DNA of 61,811 nt from the IMG/VR virus record IMGVR_UViG_3300047496_000047, positions 1-61,811 of that record. The stretch is one strand, 5' to 3'. The notes beneath the pieces are model-generated. The model was not told the origin of the DNA and searched no databases. It saw only the letters and a list, made by a program, of their open reading frames with translations. Both the position numbers and the translations under genes were made by a program. Positions within the stretch are counted from its first letter, which is position 1; each line of letters starts with the position of its first letter. This DNA comes from a virus. This document shows positions 49,177 to 58,517 of the stretch, one piece after another.

Positions 49177-49793
49177 AATTCTTTAGAATGAAAAAGAAGA
49201 AAACAGAAGATGAAGCGATGGAATTATTCGCTACTAAATTGTCTGAACGAATGAGATCTGTGGTTGGAGAAGAATTCATCAAGACTCTTCCTGTTTATAA
49301 TTCATTCGTTAAGATAGCACACACTGGACTAAAGAAAGAGATCTTTGATAAGATCGATTCTATGGCTCCGGAGGAGGGGACATTTTGTTATGCTCATCAG
49401 ATGCAAAAGATCGTAGCTGAAGCTGGGAAGAAGACGGAATACCAATTGATGCAAGTTATAGCTGACACATACGAAGAATCTATAGAGAAAGTTAGAAAGA
49501 ACTTTGAACTTTCTGGACTAAATCCATTCGAATGGCAAAGCATCAATCATTGTAGGTTAGATGTGACTCCGGATGCTCCTGTTGTTCCTATTCTTCCTGC
49601 TTATTCTGCTCCTCCTACTCCTCCGGAGGGAGAAATCCCTAAGGAATTCAATCTCATGAAACTGATATGGGATCTTCTGTACATAAAGGATAAGTTTGCA
49701 GAAACATCTCATGAGAAAGGGATCATCACCAAGATCATTAATAATATAAAAGCTAAATATGTCGGAAACGAAACTGGAAGAAACACTACATAG
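49164..49793 (+). CDS. Hypothetical helical protein with proline hinge
   Basis: The 209-aa product is helical to about residue 130, then has a Pro-rich linker (APVVPILPAYSAPPTPPEGE) and a helical end. It overlaps genes on both sides (13 and 35 nt). It may be an adapter for the sugar enzymes. No family recognised. Confidence 0.5.
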   Translation: MDLLKFFRMKKKKTEDEAMELFATKLSERMRSVVGEEFIKTLPVYNSFVKIAHTGLKKEIFDKIDSMAPEEGTFCYAHQMQKIVAEAGKKTEYQLMQVIADTYEESIEKVRKNFELSGLNPFEWQSINHCRLDVTPDAPVVPILPAYSAPPTPPEGEIPKEFNLMKLIWDLLYIKDKFAETSHEKGIITKIINNIKAKYVGNETGRNTT

Positions 49794-50541
49794 CTTCATC
49801 AGCACAACAGGTAAATCAAAGATAGCGGTCGTCATTCCTCTATTTGGCTATTGGTCCGACACTAGTCAACAGCTCAATGAAGAAACACTCAGGATAGTAA
49901 TGGATCGGATGGTATCTAATATTCATCAGACCTACTACATCTTCGTAGCAGACGATCAGCGTCTTACTAAGAAAGTCGGAGATGTCTTACTAGGGATAGC
50001 TAAAGGAGGAAACTTCAAAGGAGTATCTGCTAAAGCAGGATCATCATATTCTGAATATTTACGATTAGGAATATCATGTGCACTTGAAGATACAGATGCA
50101 CAATATGTACTGTGCGTAAACCCATGGATCATGCTTCAGTATAACGGTATAGATATCCTCGTTGACAGAGTTAATCGAGAAGATGCAAAGATCGTATCTG
50201 GTCTTGATGTAAACGGGATCATCGCAGCTGCTCAGTTCAATGAGCACAAATTCAATCTTCCTCGAGAATTTAAAGGTATTGATGCTAACTTCTTCGGGAT
50301 GAAGAGATACGTAGCTGAAATGATAGGATTCGATGAGCAATATAAAACTCATTACTTCCTAGGAAGGGACATATGGCAGACTCTATTCACTAAAGGATTC
50401 GAATCCATCATTAGTGAGAAAGCTCCTATCTTTACATTTAAAGTAGACTGGACCGAGTTTGAAGATCAATCTTCATTTGATGCAGATGCTCAGCATTTCT
50501 TAAGCAAATGGCACTTTAATGCGGATATCAAATATGAGTAA
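49759..50541 (+). CDS. Glycosyltransferase-like protein
   Basis: The 260-aa product has a GT-A-like strand KIAVVIPLFGYWSD, a FVADDQRLTK turn and QYVLCVNPWIMLQYNG, where the usual DxD is replaced by VNP. The missing metal ligand may mean an inactive or metal-independent enzyme. It closes the cassette. Confidence 0.55.
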   Translation: MSETKLEETLHSFISTTGKSKIAVVIPLFGYWSDTSQQLNEETLRIVMDRMVSNIHQTYYIFVADDQRLTKKVGDVLLGIAKGGNFKGVSAKAGSSYSEYLRLGISCALEDTDAQYVLCVNPWIMLQYNGIDILVDRVNREDAKIVSGLDVNGIIAAAQFNEHKFNLPREFKGIDANFFGMKRYVAEMIGFDEQYKTHYFLGRDIWQTLFTKGFESIISEKAPIFTFKVDWTEFEDQSSFDADAQHFLSKWHFNADIKYE

Positions 50542-51343
50542 AGAGATCAAAAAGAAAAGTAAACTAGGAGAAGAAATCAATATTGCTCCAACTTGGAATG
50601 GATATGTTTCTCCTAAATATCATCCAGATGATGTAAAAGAAACTCTAAAAGAATTAGATCTTAAATCTATCGAACAAGTAGAAATAGAAAATCCCATTAC
50701 TCATCAGAAGTCTATCGTGACGATTGACCGAGAGGGTACCCACGACAGCAAGCTGATCAAAGCTCTAGCTGATAAGAAGATGAACAGAGACCAAAAGGAT
50801 TCTGTATTGGCTGCTTATCTATTTGAACGAGGTAAAGAATCTGCATCATTCTTAGCAGAGATCTTTCGATCTAAGGGTCAGCATACCAAAGAGACTCGTG
50901 CATTCACTTCTCAGATGAGATTCGACTTCGAGATGTTCATCAGTTTATATTCAGAACAAATGAAAGCAATTGCTCGGGATATAGCTGAAACTTACAGCAT
51001 TCCAGACATACAACGATTCATAGATGTTTATATGGAAACTCTGAAGAAGACTAAGAATCGAGGAGATGCTCTTGATGAGGCTATAAATAAAACGGTTCCT
51101 GAATGGGCAGGGTTCATTAGGAGGCAGGACGGGCTCAATCTAAAAATTATGATCAGGAACTGGACTGAAGCAGAAAGAGTGGAAGAGAAGGTTAAAGCAG
51201 TTTCTATTGCTCGGCAGAAGGAAAAAGGATATGGTATTTATATCGATTCAGAAGGCAGACCATATAGTATTTTTCAAGATGAAGCAGTTGATGATATAGT
51301 AAAGGCTGATATTAAAAGGATCAAAGATTTAGAAAATGACTGA
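50534..51343 (+). CDS. Hypothetical protein before portal
   Basis: I start at MSKEIKKKSKLGEE, which overlaps the previous stop (269 aa). It is helical and charged; YHPDDVKETLKELDLK and KNRGDALDEAINKTVPEW are prominent. Position suggests a head-assembly accessory. No family recognised. Confidence 0.5.
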   Translation: MSKEIKKKSKLGEEINIAPTWNGYVSPKYHPDDVKETLKELDLKSIEQVEIENPITHQKSIVTIDREGTHDSKLIKALADKKMNRDQKDSVLAAYLFERGKESASFLAEIFRSKGQHTKETRAFTSQMRFDFEMFISLYSEQMKAIARDIAETYSIPDIQRFIDVYMETLKKTKNRGDALDEAINKTVPEWAGFIRRQDGLNLKIMIRNWTEAERVEEKVKAVSIARQKEKGYGIYIDSEGRPYSIFQDEAVDDIVKADIKRIKDLEND

Positions 51344-51569
51344 TCTAGATATACTCAATTATAATATAGGAGGGATGACCGTAAAGGATGCTACTGCCTT
51401 TACCTTCCTCCAGTGGGTAGCTAATAAGCTTAATGGGGTTAAAGCATTCTCTGCTGATGCGACGGAATTAGTACTTCAAGTACAGAACCCACCAATGAGC
51501 AGGTTCATGGCTGATGAGAATAAGATCATTATGGTGAGGCGATTAGAAAGAATAGGCGTACAACTATGA
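51336..51569 (+). CDS. 77-aa hypothetical protein
   Basis: Helical N-terminal half with GMTVKDATAFTFLQWVANKL, then a basic end. Overlaps neighbours by 8 and 4 nt. No family recognised. Confidence 0.5.
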   Translation: MTDLDILNYNIGGMTVKDATAFTFLQWVANKLNGVKAFSADATELVLQVQNPPMSRFMADENKIIMVRRLERIGVQL

Positions 51570-51940
51570 CTCCAAAGAAGCAACTTGCAGGAATGAAGAC
51601 TAAAGAAATGATCAAGTGCGATGCATGTGATCAGTATCATCCAGTAGAGGACTGTGAAGTAGTAATCATTAAGATGATAAAGGGAAAGGATTGCGAACTT
51701 CGCCCCGTATCATCGTCAAGCTCGTATAGCTTTGATAAACGATCTATTATATCTAATGATACCAAAGTAGAACCTAGAGTTCATTTATCTGAACAAGAAC
51801 AGCTCATTGAAGATATGAAGAATGCAGCAACAGCTAAGCCAAGGCCAGTTATTATACCTAGGGAGTTCCAGGGGATGAACATCCCTCCTGACGATCCAAG
51901 GTTCGAATCTCATGGAGCTAAAGCAGTAAGGAGAGCATAA
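51566..51940 (+). CDS. 124-aa protein with Cys knuckle
   Basis: KCDACDQYHPVEDCEVV offers C-x2-C, His and Cys for one zinc. The rest is Ser-rich and disordered (RPVSSSSSYSFDK) with a Pro/Arg-rich end. It overlaps the next gene by 1 nt. Unknown. Confidence 0.5.
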   Translation: MTPKKQLAGMKTKEMIKCDACDQYHPVEDCEVVIIKMIKGKDCELRPVSSSSSYSFDKRSIISNDTKVEPRVHLSEQEQLIEDMKNAATAKPRPVIIPREFQGMNIPPDDPRFESHGAKAVRRA

Positions 51941-52527
51941 TGCTTAAGACAATACGTAAAAAACGTCCTCCCTTATCTCAATTGAGAGAAGCAGCTCTAA
52001 TCGCTAGGAAGATAATGGAAGACAAAGGAATACAAAGAAGAGATACTATCTTTGATCTTCTATCTAAAGATCCCCATGCTCCGATACTACCTGGCATCTA
52101 TCCATATATCCCTCACAAGTGGGTCATCGAACAATCCCGCATTATCATCGGGGACTCTGTAGCACGCTGGATTGAAAGAGTGCCAGATGAAGAGGCTCAA
52201 GAGAATGCAGTGTCATTTTTCAGGTTCGTTGTAAAGAGGATGGAAGAGAAGGAGAATCAGATGAGAAAGGAATACAGGAAAACTGATCTTGCAGAGGAAG
52301 AAGATAAGCTCATCTCGGACATCTTTTCTCCCTGGAGGAAGTACGATACAGCAGTTAAATTGAAGAAGTTCATTGTAGATAGTTTTGCATGTGCAGTTAT
52401 TGCTCATACCAATGAAGACGTGGAATCTTATGTAGACTGGTTTATACATGATTGGACTCCCAAACTATTCGAAGTCTGGAAGAAGAAAGAACAAATGGAA
52501 GAAGATGTACGACGATATACAAGCTGA
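51940..52527 (+). CDS. Hypothetical helical protein
   Basis: The 195-aa product is helical and Lys/Glu-rich with aromatic clusters (YVDWFIHDWTPKLFEVWKKK). Overlaps the next gene by 23 nt. Possibly involved in head assembly. No family recognised. Confidence 0.5.
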   Translation: MLKTIRKKRPPLSQLREAALIARKIMEDKGIQRRDTIFDLLSKDPHAPILPGIYPYIPHKWVIEQSRIIIGDSVARWIERVPDEEAQENAVSFFRFVVKRMEEKENQMRKEYRKTDLAEEEDKLISDIFSPWRKYDTAVKLKKFIVDSFACAVIAHTNEDVESYVDWFIHDWTPKLFEVWKKKEQMEEDVRRYTS

Positions 52528-52756
52528 ATATGATATGGCGAACGATATCAACCATTCCTATGTGGACTTCGAGGAGAGGATTGATCTGGAGATCTTCATA
52601 CATCAACTTACATACAGGGAAACTGTAGTAATACTATTTAAATATATGGGTATGCCTATAAAAGAAATAGGCAAGATACTAGGTCTCCATGCATCAAATA
52701 TTTATAAGATCATAGAATCAGTTGAGAATAAACTGAAGAATAAGGATATAATGTAA
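52505..52756 (+). CDS. Sigma-region-4-like helix-turn-helix protein
   Basis: I use the ATG at 52505 (83 aa). After an acidic start, LTYRETVVILFKYMGMPIKE then IGKILGLHASNIYKII matches the sigma-70 region 4 fold: a helix, then a recognition helix following the L-G-x-x-x-S-N-I turn. It could steer RNA polymerase to late promoters, several of which lie close downstream. Confidence 0.65.
   Translation: MYDDIQAEYDMANDINHSYVDFEERIDLEIFIHQLTYRETVVILFKYMGMPIKEIGKILGLHASNIYKIIESVENKLKNKDIM
52722..52752 (+). promoter_or_regulatory. Late promoter candidate, TTGAGA-N19-TATAAT
   Basis: TTGAGA (52722-52727) and TATAAT (52747-52752) are 19 nt apart; the portal ATG is at 52762. The same TTGA-N19-TATAAT pattern precedes the genes at 55794 and 59810. 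Confidence 0.5.
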
Positions 52757-52761
52757 TATAC

Positions 52762-54651
52762 ATGGATAACTTCCCCGTTCAGGCACTCTCCAAGGCACAA
52801 CGCGTCATGGCTCCTTCTCCAGCTCGTGCATTGGTCTTCGATACAGAGAAGCAACGCAATACACAATTTCTTAATAAAGGACTATCCAAACCGGGACGAG
52901 TTACTTTCGAAGTCTTAAGAAGGGCAGTACAGTCGACTCATATTGCACGTATATGCGTTAACGTATTAAAGGAAAAGGTAACAAAGACAGAATGGATCAT
53001 TAAATCTATCGATAGAAACAAAGTTCCAAAAGATGATAGGATCGAAGTAGCAACAGAACTCATTAAACATCCTACTCTTTCTGGTGAAACATTTAGAACA
53101 CTATTGGACAAGATATTAGAGGATCTTCTCATTCTAGACGTAGCTGTAATGGAAAAGACGAGATACCCAGATGGTACGTTAGCGGAACTTCATTATGTAG
53201 ACGGATCGACTATTCGCCCTGTCTTTGATGAATACGGTAATCAGGATATTGAGATACCAATGACTACTCCAGCAGGACAAGTAGAACTTCCTACTTCATA
53301 TATCCAAGTAATGGACAACAGCCAGTATGGCGGACCTGAATCAGGACAAGTTGTAGGATCATGGCCAAAGAAAGATATGATTCGCTTTATGATGCATCCA
53401 CAAGGAAGCATGATCGGAATAGGATACGGCTTGTCTCCTATCGAATCGGTTGTAACAGTCGTTGCTAACATTCTTAATGCAGATAACTTCAATGCAACGT
53501 ACTTCGAGGAAGGATCTTTTCCTCCAGTCATCATTCAGCTACTAGGACAAGTCAACCAACGAGATATTCAGCTTTATAGAGAATACTTGCAATCTGAACT
53601 ATCAGGAAACTATCATCGCCCTGCTATCATGGCTGGAGGAACAGATGCTAAAGTACTTAACCTAAAAGATCTTACTAATAGAGATATGGAGTTCATGGAG
53701 TATATGAAGTTCATGGCTCGACTATTGGCAGCAGCATATGGTCTTTCAGGACAAGATATTGGTCTTACTGAAGAAGTAGGATCGAAGAACGTATCAGAGA
53801 CCCAGAAGGCAATGACGAATGAGAAGGGATATGGATCTATCCTTCATCTTCTTAAAGAGATCATCAATCAGGAGATTATTTGGAAAGACTTCGGTTATAC
53901 TGATATCGAATTCGATTGGGTAGCGGACGATTCGATAGATCCTAAAGATGCAGCAGTTATCTATGATACCGCACTTAAGAATGGAACTGTTACTTTAAAT
54001 GAAGTAAGGCAGAAGACAGGATTTGAACCATATGGAGACTGGGCTAATAAGCCGATGGTACTAACAGGAGAAGGATATAAACCTATTATTGGAGGAGATA
54101 ATGGAGAAAATGAATCTGGAAATAAAGAAGGGGAAGACGATGAAGGAGGAGAACACGGAGACTCTGCTAAAGCCAATACTGAAGAAGAAAAGATGTATGC
54201 TGAAGAAGGAAAGGCAGAGGAAGAAGTATCTGAACAGGCAGACATCAACGGAGACCGTGTTGTTGGAGGAGAACGAAAGTACTCTGATCAGGGAAGACTT
54301 CCAGATAAGAAGAAATCGTTTGCTACCAAATTGCTAGAAAAGATCGGTTTTAAGAAGAATAATGTTCCTACTCAGGCTGAAGCTACCGACTTCCAGGAGA
54401 CTCCTGTTATGTTTGGCAATCTAGTGATGAATGATGCTCTGAAGGATTACGTTAAGAAGATCTTCCATATGAATGACGTAGGAGGTGTTTCTTTCATAGG
54501 CATGGATAACATTGGGCATACCTATAATCTTGAATCTGCGAAGGTACTACTGGTCAATGCGATCACGTCAGATCCATCTTGCTTCGGAGGTATCATTAAA
54601 GAAGCAGATATCGACAAAGCTAAGTACACGGTTTATATTAAGAAGCAATGA
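52762..54651 (+). CDS. Portal protein
   Basis: The 629-aa product has the size, order (after terminase, before prohead protease) and layout of portals. Core elements include YVDGSTIRPVFDEYGNQ, RFMMHPQGSMIGIGYGLSPI and a clip/stem-like MAGGTDAKVLNLKDLTNRDMEF with MARLLAAAYGLSGQDIG. The C-terminal third is Glu/Lys-rich and disordered, followed by a compact end domain. It forms the dodecameric DNA channel. Confidence 0.85.
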   Translation: MDNFPVQALSKAQRVMAPSPARALVFDTEKQRNTQFLNKGLSKPGRVTFEVLRRAVQSTHIARICVNVLKEKVTKTEWIIKSIDRNKVPKDDRIEVATELIKHPTLSGETFRTLLDKILEDLLILDVAVMEKTRYPDGTLAELHYVDGSTIRPVFDEYGNQDIEIPMTTPAGQVELPTSYIQVMDNSQYGGPESGQVVGSWPKKDMIRFMMHPQGSMIGIGYGLSPIESVVTVVANILNADNFNATYFEEGSFPPVIIQLLGQVNQRDIQLYREYLQSELSGNYHRPAIMAGGTDAKVLNLKDLTNRDMEFMEYMKFMARLLAAAYGLSGQDIGLTEEVGSKNVSETQKAMTNEKGYGSILHLLKEIINQEIIWKDFGYTDIEFDWVADDSIDPKDAAVIYDTALKNGTVTLNEVRQKTGFEPYGDWANKPMVLTGEGYKPIIGGDNGENESGNKEGEDDEGGEHGDSAKANTEEEKMYAEEGKAEEEVSEQADINGDRVVGGERKYSDQGRLPDKKKSFATKLLEKIGFKKNNVPTQAEATDFQETPVMFGNLVMNDALKDYVKKIFHMNDVGGVSFIGMDNIGHTYNLESAKVLLVNAITSDPSCFGGIIKEADIDKAKYTVYIKKQ

Positions 54652-54965
54652 GTACTACCTATAAATCAAACGGATCAGCTAAGATCACAATAGCCCACAC
54701 TGGGCAAGCTCTATCATTAGCTTCTTGGGCACCTAATGGCCTTCAGTCTGCTAACCGAGTAGATATTATTCCTTTAGCAGGAAATGGAGGATCTATCATG
54801 ATTGGAGATAACACCGTTGCTGCTGATCAAACTAACGGAGGCATTCTAATGGCAGTAGGAGATACTTATACCATCGAATTGATTACTTGTCTCCAAGTCA
54901 TCTTCGTAAACGGTACAGCAGGAGACGGGATCAGTATTAACTGGTGGATCGGAGATAGAAACTAG
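54648..54965 (+). CDS. 105-aa beta-rich virion protein
   Basis: The product looks like a small jelly-roll or Ig-like decoration protein: SAKITIAHTGQALSLASW, IIPLAGNGGSIMIGD, TYTIELITCLQVIFVNG. It overlaps the portal gene by 4 nt. Head decoration is a possibility. Confidence 0.5.
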   Translation: MSTTYKSNGSAKITIAHTGQALSLASWAPNGLQSANRVDIIPLAGNGGSIMIGDNTVAADQTNGGILMAVGDTYTIELITCLQVIFVNGTAGDGISINWWIGDRN

Positions 54966-54986
54966 TAAAATTAAAAGTCATCTTAG

Positions 54987-54992
54987 TATAAT
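54987..54992 (+). promoter_or_regulatory. TATAAT box just before a start codon
   Basis: TATAAT ends at 54992 and the ATG is at 54999, so a transcript from here would be leaderless. No -35 is evident. Confidence 0.4.
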
Positions 54993-54998
54993 ACTTAT

Positions 54999-55223
54999 AT
55001 GAATCAAACAATCGCAATCGGAGATAATGTCCAAACTTCAATTCATAGACAATACTCCGGATACCAAGTCGTATCTAACGTCACAAGTGTAGTTACGAAC
55101 TGGCAAACCATTTATACAATAACAGTTCCGTACGGAACGCTCACTGTCAACGCATTCGCTCTTACTCTTTCAGGAGACACGTATTCGTCTACACATCCAA
55201 ACAACTGGGTTATCGGTCAGTAA
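54999..55223 (+). CDS. 74-aa hypothetical protein
   Basis: Beta-rich (YQVVSNVTSVVTNWQTIYTI, TLTVNAFALTLSGDTY), Thr/Val/Asn-rich, probably a small virion protein. No family recognised. Confidence 0.5.
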   Translation: MNQTIAIGDNVQTSIHRQYSGYQVVSNVTSVVTNWQTIYTITVPYGTLTVNAFALTLSGDTYSSTHPNNWVIGQ

Positions 55224-55229
55224 ACTACA

Positions 55230-55748
55230 ATGGCATATAAATCATTTCAAGATCTCTGGAAAGAGATGAAAGAAAAGAATACTAATCCGTTCGGCATGAC
55301 TCTCGAAGCAGATGAATCAGAGGACGATCTTTCTAATGGAAGAGGATATAGGACTCAATCAGCTCAGCCAAAGAGCGCTTCACAAAAAGCTATGCTCAAC
55401 GGAGAAGACGAATATAATCCTAAGATCATGGTGGAGAAACCAGGAGAATCTATCCATTCAGAGAAATGGGACGACTGTATCAGAGACGTTCAGTCTAAAG
55501 GAGAGAAGGTAAATGCTTTTGCTGTATGTACAGCTCAGCTTGGACAAGAGTCTTTTAAATCTCAATATCAGCATTTGGCATACACTAAGTCGCTTGTTAA
55601 GAAGGCAAGAACGGAGACTCAGAAGATGGGAATAGGATTTGCCGGTCCTGTCCCAACATCACTTCTTGCAGACCAAGATCTTGAACCTATAGCAGATGAT
55701 TCAGAAGAATATCTTGCTAACGGAGAAGGGTGCGAGTATGTTCTCTAA
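55230..55748 (+). CDS. Virion protein sharing a motif with the capsid N-terminus
   Basis: The 172-aa product has a disordered N-terminal part, then KWDDCIRDVQSKGEKVNAFA VCTAQLG (W-x2-C...A-x-C-x-A-x-L-G, a short Cys module seen in phage proteins). At 137-152 it has FAGPVPTSLLADQDLE, nearly identical to MCP residues 21-36 (FAGPVPNSLLARQDLE). It is acidic after that. It could be an internal or scaffold-linked head protein that uses the same contact or protease site as the capsid. Confidence 0.6.
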   Translation: MAYKSFQDLWKEMKEKNTNPFGMTLEADESEDDLSNGRGYRTQSAQPKSASQKAMLNGEDEYNPKIMVEKPGESIHSEKWDDCIRDVQSKGEKVNAFAVCTAQLGQESFKSQYQHLAYTKSLVKKARTETQKMGIGFAGPVPTSLLADQDLEPIADDSEEYLANGEGCEYVL

Positions 55749-55755
55749 TCACTCT

Positions 55756-55786
55756 TTGATAAAAGTAAAATAGATCTCTGTATAAT
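55756..55786 (+). promoter_or_regulatory. Late promoter candidate, TTGATA-N19-TATAAT
   Basis: TTGATA (55756-55761) and TATAAT (55781-55786), 19 nt apart. The prohead protease ATG is 8 nt after the -10, so the message would be leaderless. Confidence 0.5.
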
Positions 55787-55793
55787 GTAGTGG

Positions 55794-57431
55794 ATGAAAG
55801 CGACATTGTTACGAGCCACATCCAAAGAAGGATTCCCTTTCTCTTTCGAGATTAGGAAGTCTTTCTCAGTAGATGAAGAAACAGATGAAATGATCATCGA
55901 AGGTGTTGCTTCAACGGACACAGTAGATCATGACCATGAAAGAATGGCAGAAGCTGCTCTTCATGCTATGACTAATATTGTGAATACAGAGGGAGTTCCT
56001 CTTCGTTGGGAGCACCAGAAAGATGAGAATGCTATCTTTGGCAATGTATATCGAGCATGGGTCGACGAGCGTAATCAGATGCATATCCGAGCTTCCTTGG
56101 ATAAGTCACATCCAATTTCTCCTATGCTTCATCAAGCTTTGAAGAGAGGAGAACGATTTGGCTTTTCTGTAGGAGGACGAATCACTGATGCTGAGAAGGA
56201 ATTAAGTGAGAGTACGGGAAAGCCAGTTAATACTTTCTACGATATTCTTCTTGATGAAGTTTCTGTTACAAAGAAACCAGCAAACTATGATTCATGGATA
56301 GAAGACATTACTAAAAGCAGAAAGGATCTTCCTTCGTCGAAAGACTTATATGAAGAGTTCACTTTTAGAAATCCTTCATTTGATTATTTGGCACAAATCG
56401 CAAAGTCTATCCCAGAAAGATCTTGGGAGAAAGTAGACCGGTTATCAATTAATAAGAATAGAGTAATGGAATCAAAAGAATCGAAAGAAGAGAAAGAGAA
56501 GAGCTACGTCAGTAAAGCTCAGTTCGACTCTTTCCAGGCAGACGTCACTAAGGGAATTCAGAGCATCACAGACCTTTTGAAGGCAATGGGAGAGGATGCA
56601 ATGGATACTACGAATCCTGACAAGAAAAAGGACGAAGACGCTACACAGCAGAAAGCTAAAGCTCGTGCTAAGAAAGGAGGCGAGGATGCTATGGACACGA
56701 CTAATCCTGATAAAAAGAAGCAGGAGGATGATACTCAGCAAAAGGCTAAAGCTATGGAGTCTGAAGAGGAAAAGGAGAAGTCAGCAGACTCTGAGGAATC
56801 TAAGGAGACTAAGAAATCTGAAGACTCTAAAGAATCAAAAGAAGAGAAGTCTTATGGTTCTGAAGAGGAGAAGGAGAAAGCTATGGACTCCGAGGAAGAA
56901 AAAGAAAAGGCTATGGATTCAGAAGAGTCCAAAGAAGAGAAGAAAAAGACTCGAGAAGGACAGGAAGACGAAGGAGGCAATGGTACAGAGAAAGGCATTA
57001 AAGGAGCGATCTCTACTATCACTGCTCTTACTAAGAAACTTCGAGGAGTCAAGAAGACTCAGTCCGTCGAGAAGTCAGATTCTTCTGTTTCTGACATTGA
57101 TGCTTTCTCTAAAGCAGTAGCAGATCATATGAATGCTGTTACGGAGAGACTCGAGAAGTCAGGTACGTCTATCCCTGGTTATGCAAACAACGTCATGAGC
57201 ATGATCCGACAGGACAAAGAGCTCCAGAAGGAGATCCGCAAGATGATTGCAGAACCTTCAGCTCGGAAGTCTATGTCAGTTAGCAATGGTACGGCATATG
57301 CAATCACCAAGGATGGACAGAGGTTTCAACTTACAGCAGCTGCTCCGAAGGAAGAGATAAAGAAATCATTGAAGGATATCAACTTCAAAGATCTTTATAA
57401 GCAAGATTTCTCTGCTTTTAGAGAGGAATAA
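55794..57431 (+). CDS. Prohead protease fused to scaffold-like region
   Basis: Residues 1-190 form a HK97 gp4-type (S78) protease: IEGVASTDTVDHDHERM, catalytic His74 in RWEHQKDEN and Ser125 in FGFSVGGRI. Residues 230-405 are Lys/Glu/Ser-rich with repeats (AMDTTNPDKKK twice, AMDSEEEKEK twice). The end is helical, typical of capsid scaffolds. At 545 aa the protein combines maturation protease and scaffold, removed by self-digestion after assembly. Confidence 0.85.
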   Translation: MKATLLRATSKEGFPFSFEIRKSFSVDEETDEMIIEGVASTDTVDHDHERMAEAALHAMTNIVNTEGVPLRWEHQKDENAIFGNVYRAWVDERNQMHIRASLDKSHPISPMLHQALKRGERFGFSVGGRITDAEKELSESTGKPVNTFYDILLDEVSVTKKPANYDSWIEDITKSRKDLPSSKDLYEEFTFRNPSFDYLAQIAKSIPERSWEKVDRLSINKNRVMESKESKEEKEKSYVSKAQFDSFQADVTKGIQSITDLLKAMGEDAMDTTNPDKKKDEDATQQKAKARAKKGGEDAMDTTNPDKKKQEDDTQQKAKAMESEEEKEKSADSEESKETKKSEDSKESKEEKSYGSEEEKEKAMDSEEEKEKAMDSEESKEEKKKTREGQEDEGGNGTEKGIKGAISTITALTKKLRGVKKTQSVEKSDSSVSDIDAFSKAVADHMNAVTERLEKSGTSIPGYANNVMSMIRQDKELQKEIRKMIAEPSARKSMSVSNGTAYAITKDGQRFQLTAAAPKEEIKKSLKDINFKDLYKQDFSAFREE

Positions 57432-57461
57432 TTAGTAACAGTTAATAGTAATCGACATTAT

Positions 57462-58499
57462 ATGAACGGATCACGATTAGAAAAATGCCTCGAAAGGGTG
57501 GAGAAATCGGTAAACATCAGCTTTGCTGGTCCAGTACCTAATTCCCTCTTGGCACGTCAGGATCTTGAGAGCGCAATTGTAGTTCTCTCAGATCGTCAGA
57601 CTCCTTTCCGAGATCGAGTATCTCGAATCAAGGGAGAAGGTCTCGCTCACCTTTGGAACCAGCGAACACGTTTGGACAACGTAGCAGATGGTCCTTCTGG
57701 ATTGGTTAACCTGTTTTATGCGGATGGAAACCTCCCTTATACTACAGATCCTAACTACGTCCAGCAAACAGCAGCTTATAAGTATCTCGGTACAACTGCA
57801 GTCATCACAGGTCCTATGATTGCATCTGGTCGTTCTTACATCGATATCGAAGCAGAAGTAGCAGAGGCTACTCTCCGACGTATCATCCAGTGTGAGGAAT
57901 GGGCAGACTTCAAGGGCAATGCGACTACCAATACTCTTTCTTACAATGGATTCGATCAGCAGCTTGTTACTAACATCATCGGAGCAGCAGGAGCAGCATT
58001 GACCGCAAGTGGCGTCACTATCCCTCTCTTCGATCGTGTTATCAAGCTTATCCGTATCCAGGGTGGTTCGAAAGTGGATGGTATCTATTGCTCATTCGGT
58101 CAGCAGTCAACTATCAACCAGATCGTTTCAGCAGCAGCTCGCTACGTTATCCAGATGGATTCACGAGAGAACTTGCTTACTGCAGGTGATCACGTTGTTA
58201 GCTACCAGTCAGCTCTTGGACCAATCCCAGTTATCGGAGACTTCTTCGTTAACGCAGCTCTCCCTTATCCAATCGATGCAACTGGTTCGTCTGGAGCAAC
58301 AGGTAACGGAGTATCAAACATCTACTTCCTTCGTCACGACGAACAGGGAGTTCAGATGGCAGATCTTGTCACACTCGGACGTACTGAGCTTGCAAAGATC
58401 GCAGATACAGTACGATTCTATATCAATGAATACCTTGTCCTTGCTGTGAAAGCAGAGCCATGGTTGGGAATGATCACGAACGTACAGGAACCTGCTTAG
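57462..58499 (+). CDS. Major capsid protein
   Basis: The 345-aa product follows the protease-scaffold gene and has HK97-like features: an N-terminal arm, long helix-rich spine (ITGPMIASGRSYIDIEAEV) and beta-rich A and P domains (HVVSYQSALGPIPVIGDFFV). Its composition lacks Cys apart from few. The N-arm includes FAGPVPNSLLARQDLE, shared with the protein at 55230. No Shine-Dalgarno is seen (ATTATATG). Confidence 0.8.
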   Translation: MNGSRLEKCLERVEKSVNISFAGPVPNSLLARQDLESAIVVLSDRQTPFRDRVSRIKGEGLAHLWNQRTRLDNVADGPSGLVNLFYADGNLPYTTDPNYVQQTAAYKYLGTTAVITGPMIASGRSYIDIEAEVAEATLRRIIQCEEWADFKGNATTNTLSYNGFDQQLVTNIIGAAGAALTASGVTIPLFDRVIKLIRIQGGSKVDGIYCSFGQQSTINQIVSAAARYVIQMDSRENLLTAGDHVVSYQSALGPIPVIGDFFVNAALPYPIDATGSSGATGNGVSNIYFLRHDEQGVQMADLVTLGRTELAKIADTVRFYINEYLVLAVKAEPWLGMITNVQEPA

Positions 58500-58517
58500 T
58501 TCACTTACTACTTAATC

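Noticed and set aside
56596-57120. 174-aa Arg/Leu-rich plus-strand ORF in the scaffold region
   Set aside because: It is the out-of-frame reading of the Lys/Glu repeats of the protease-scaffold gene.
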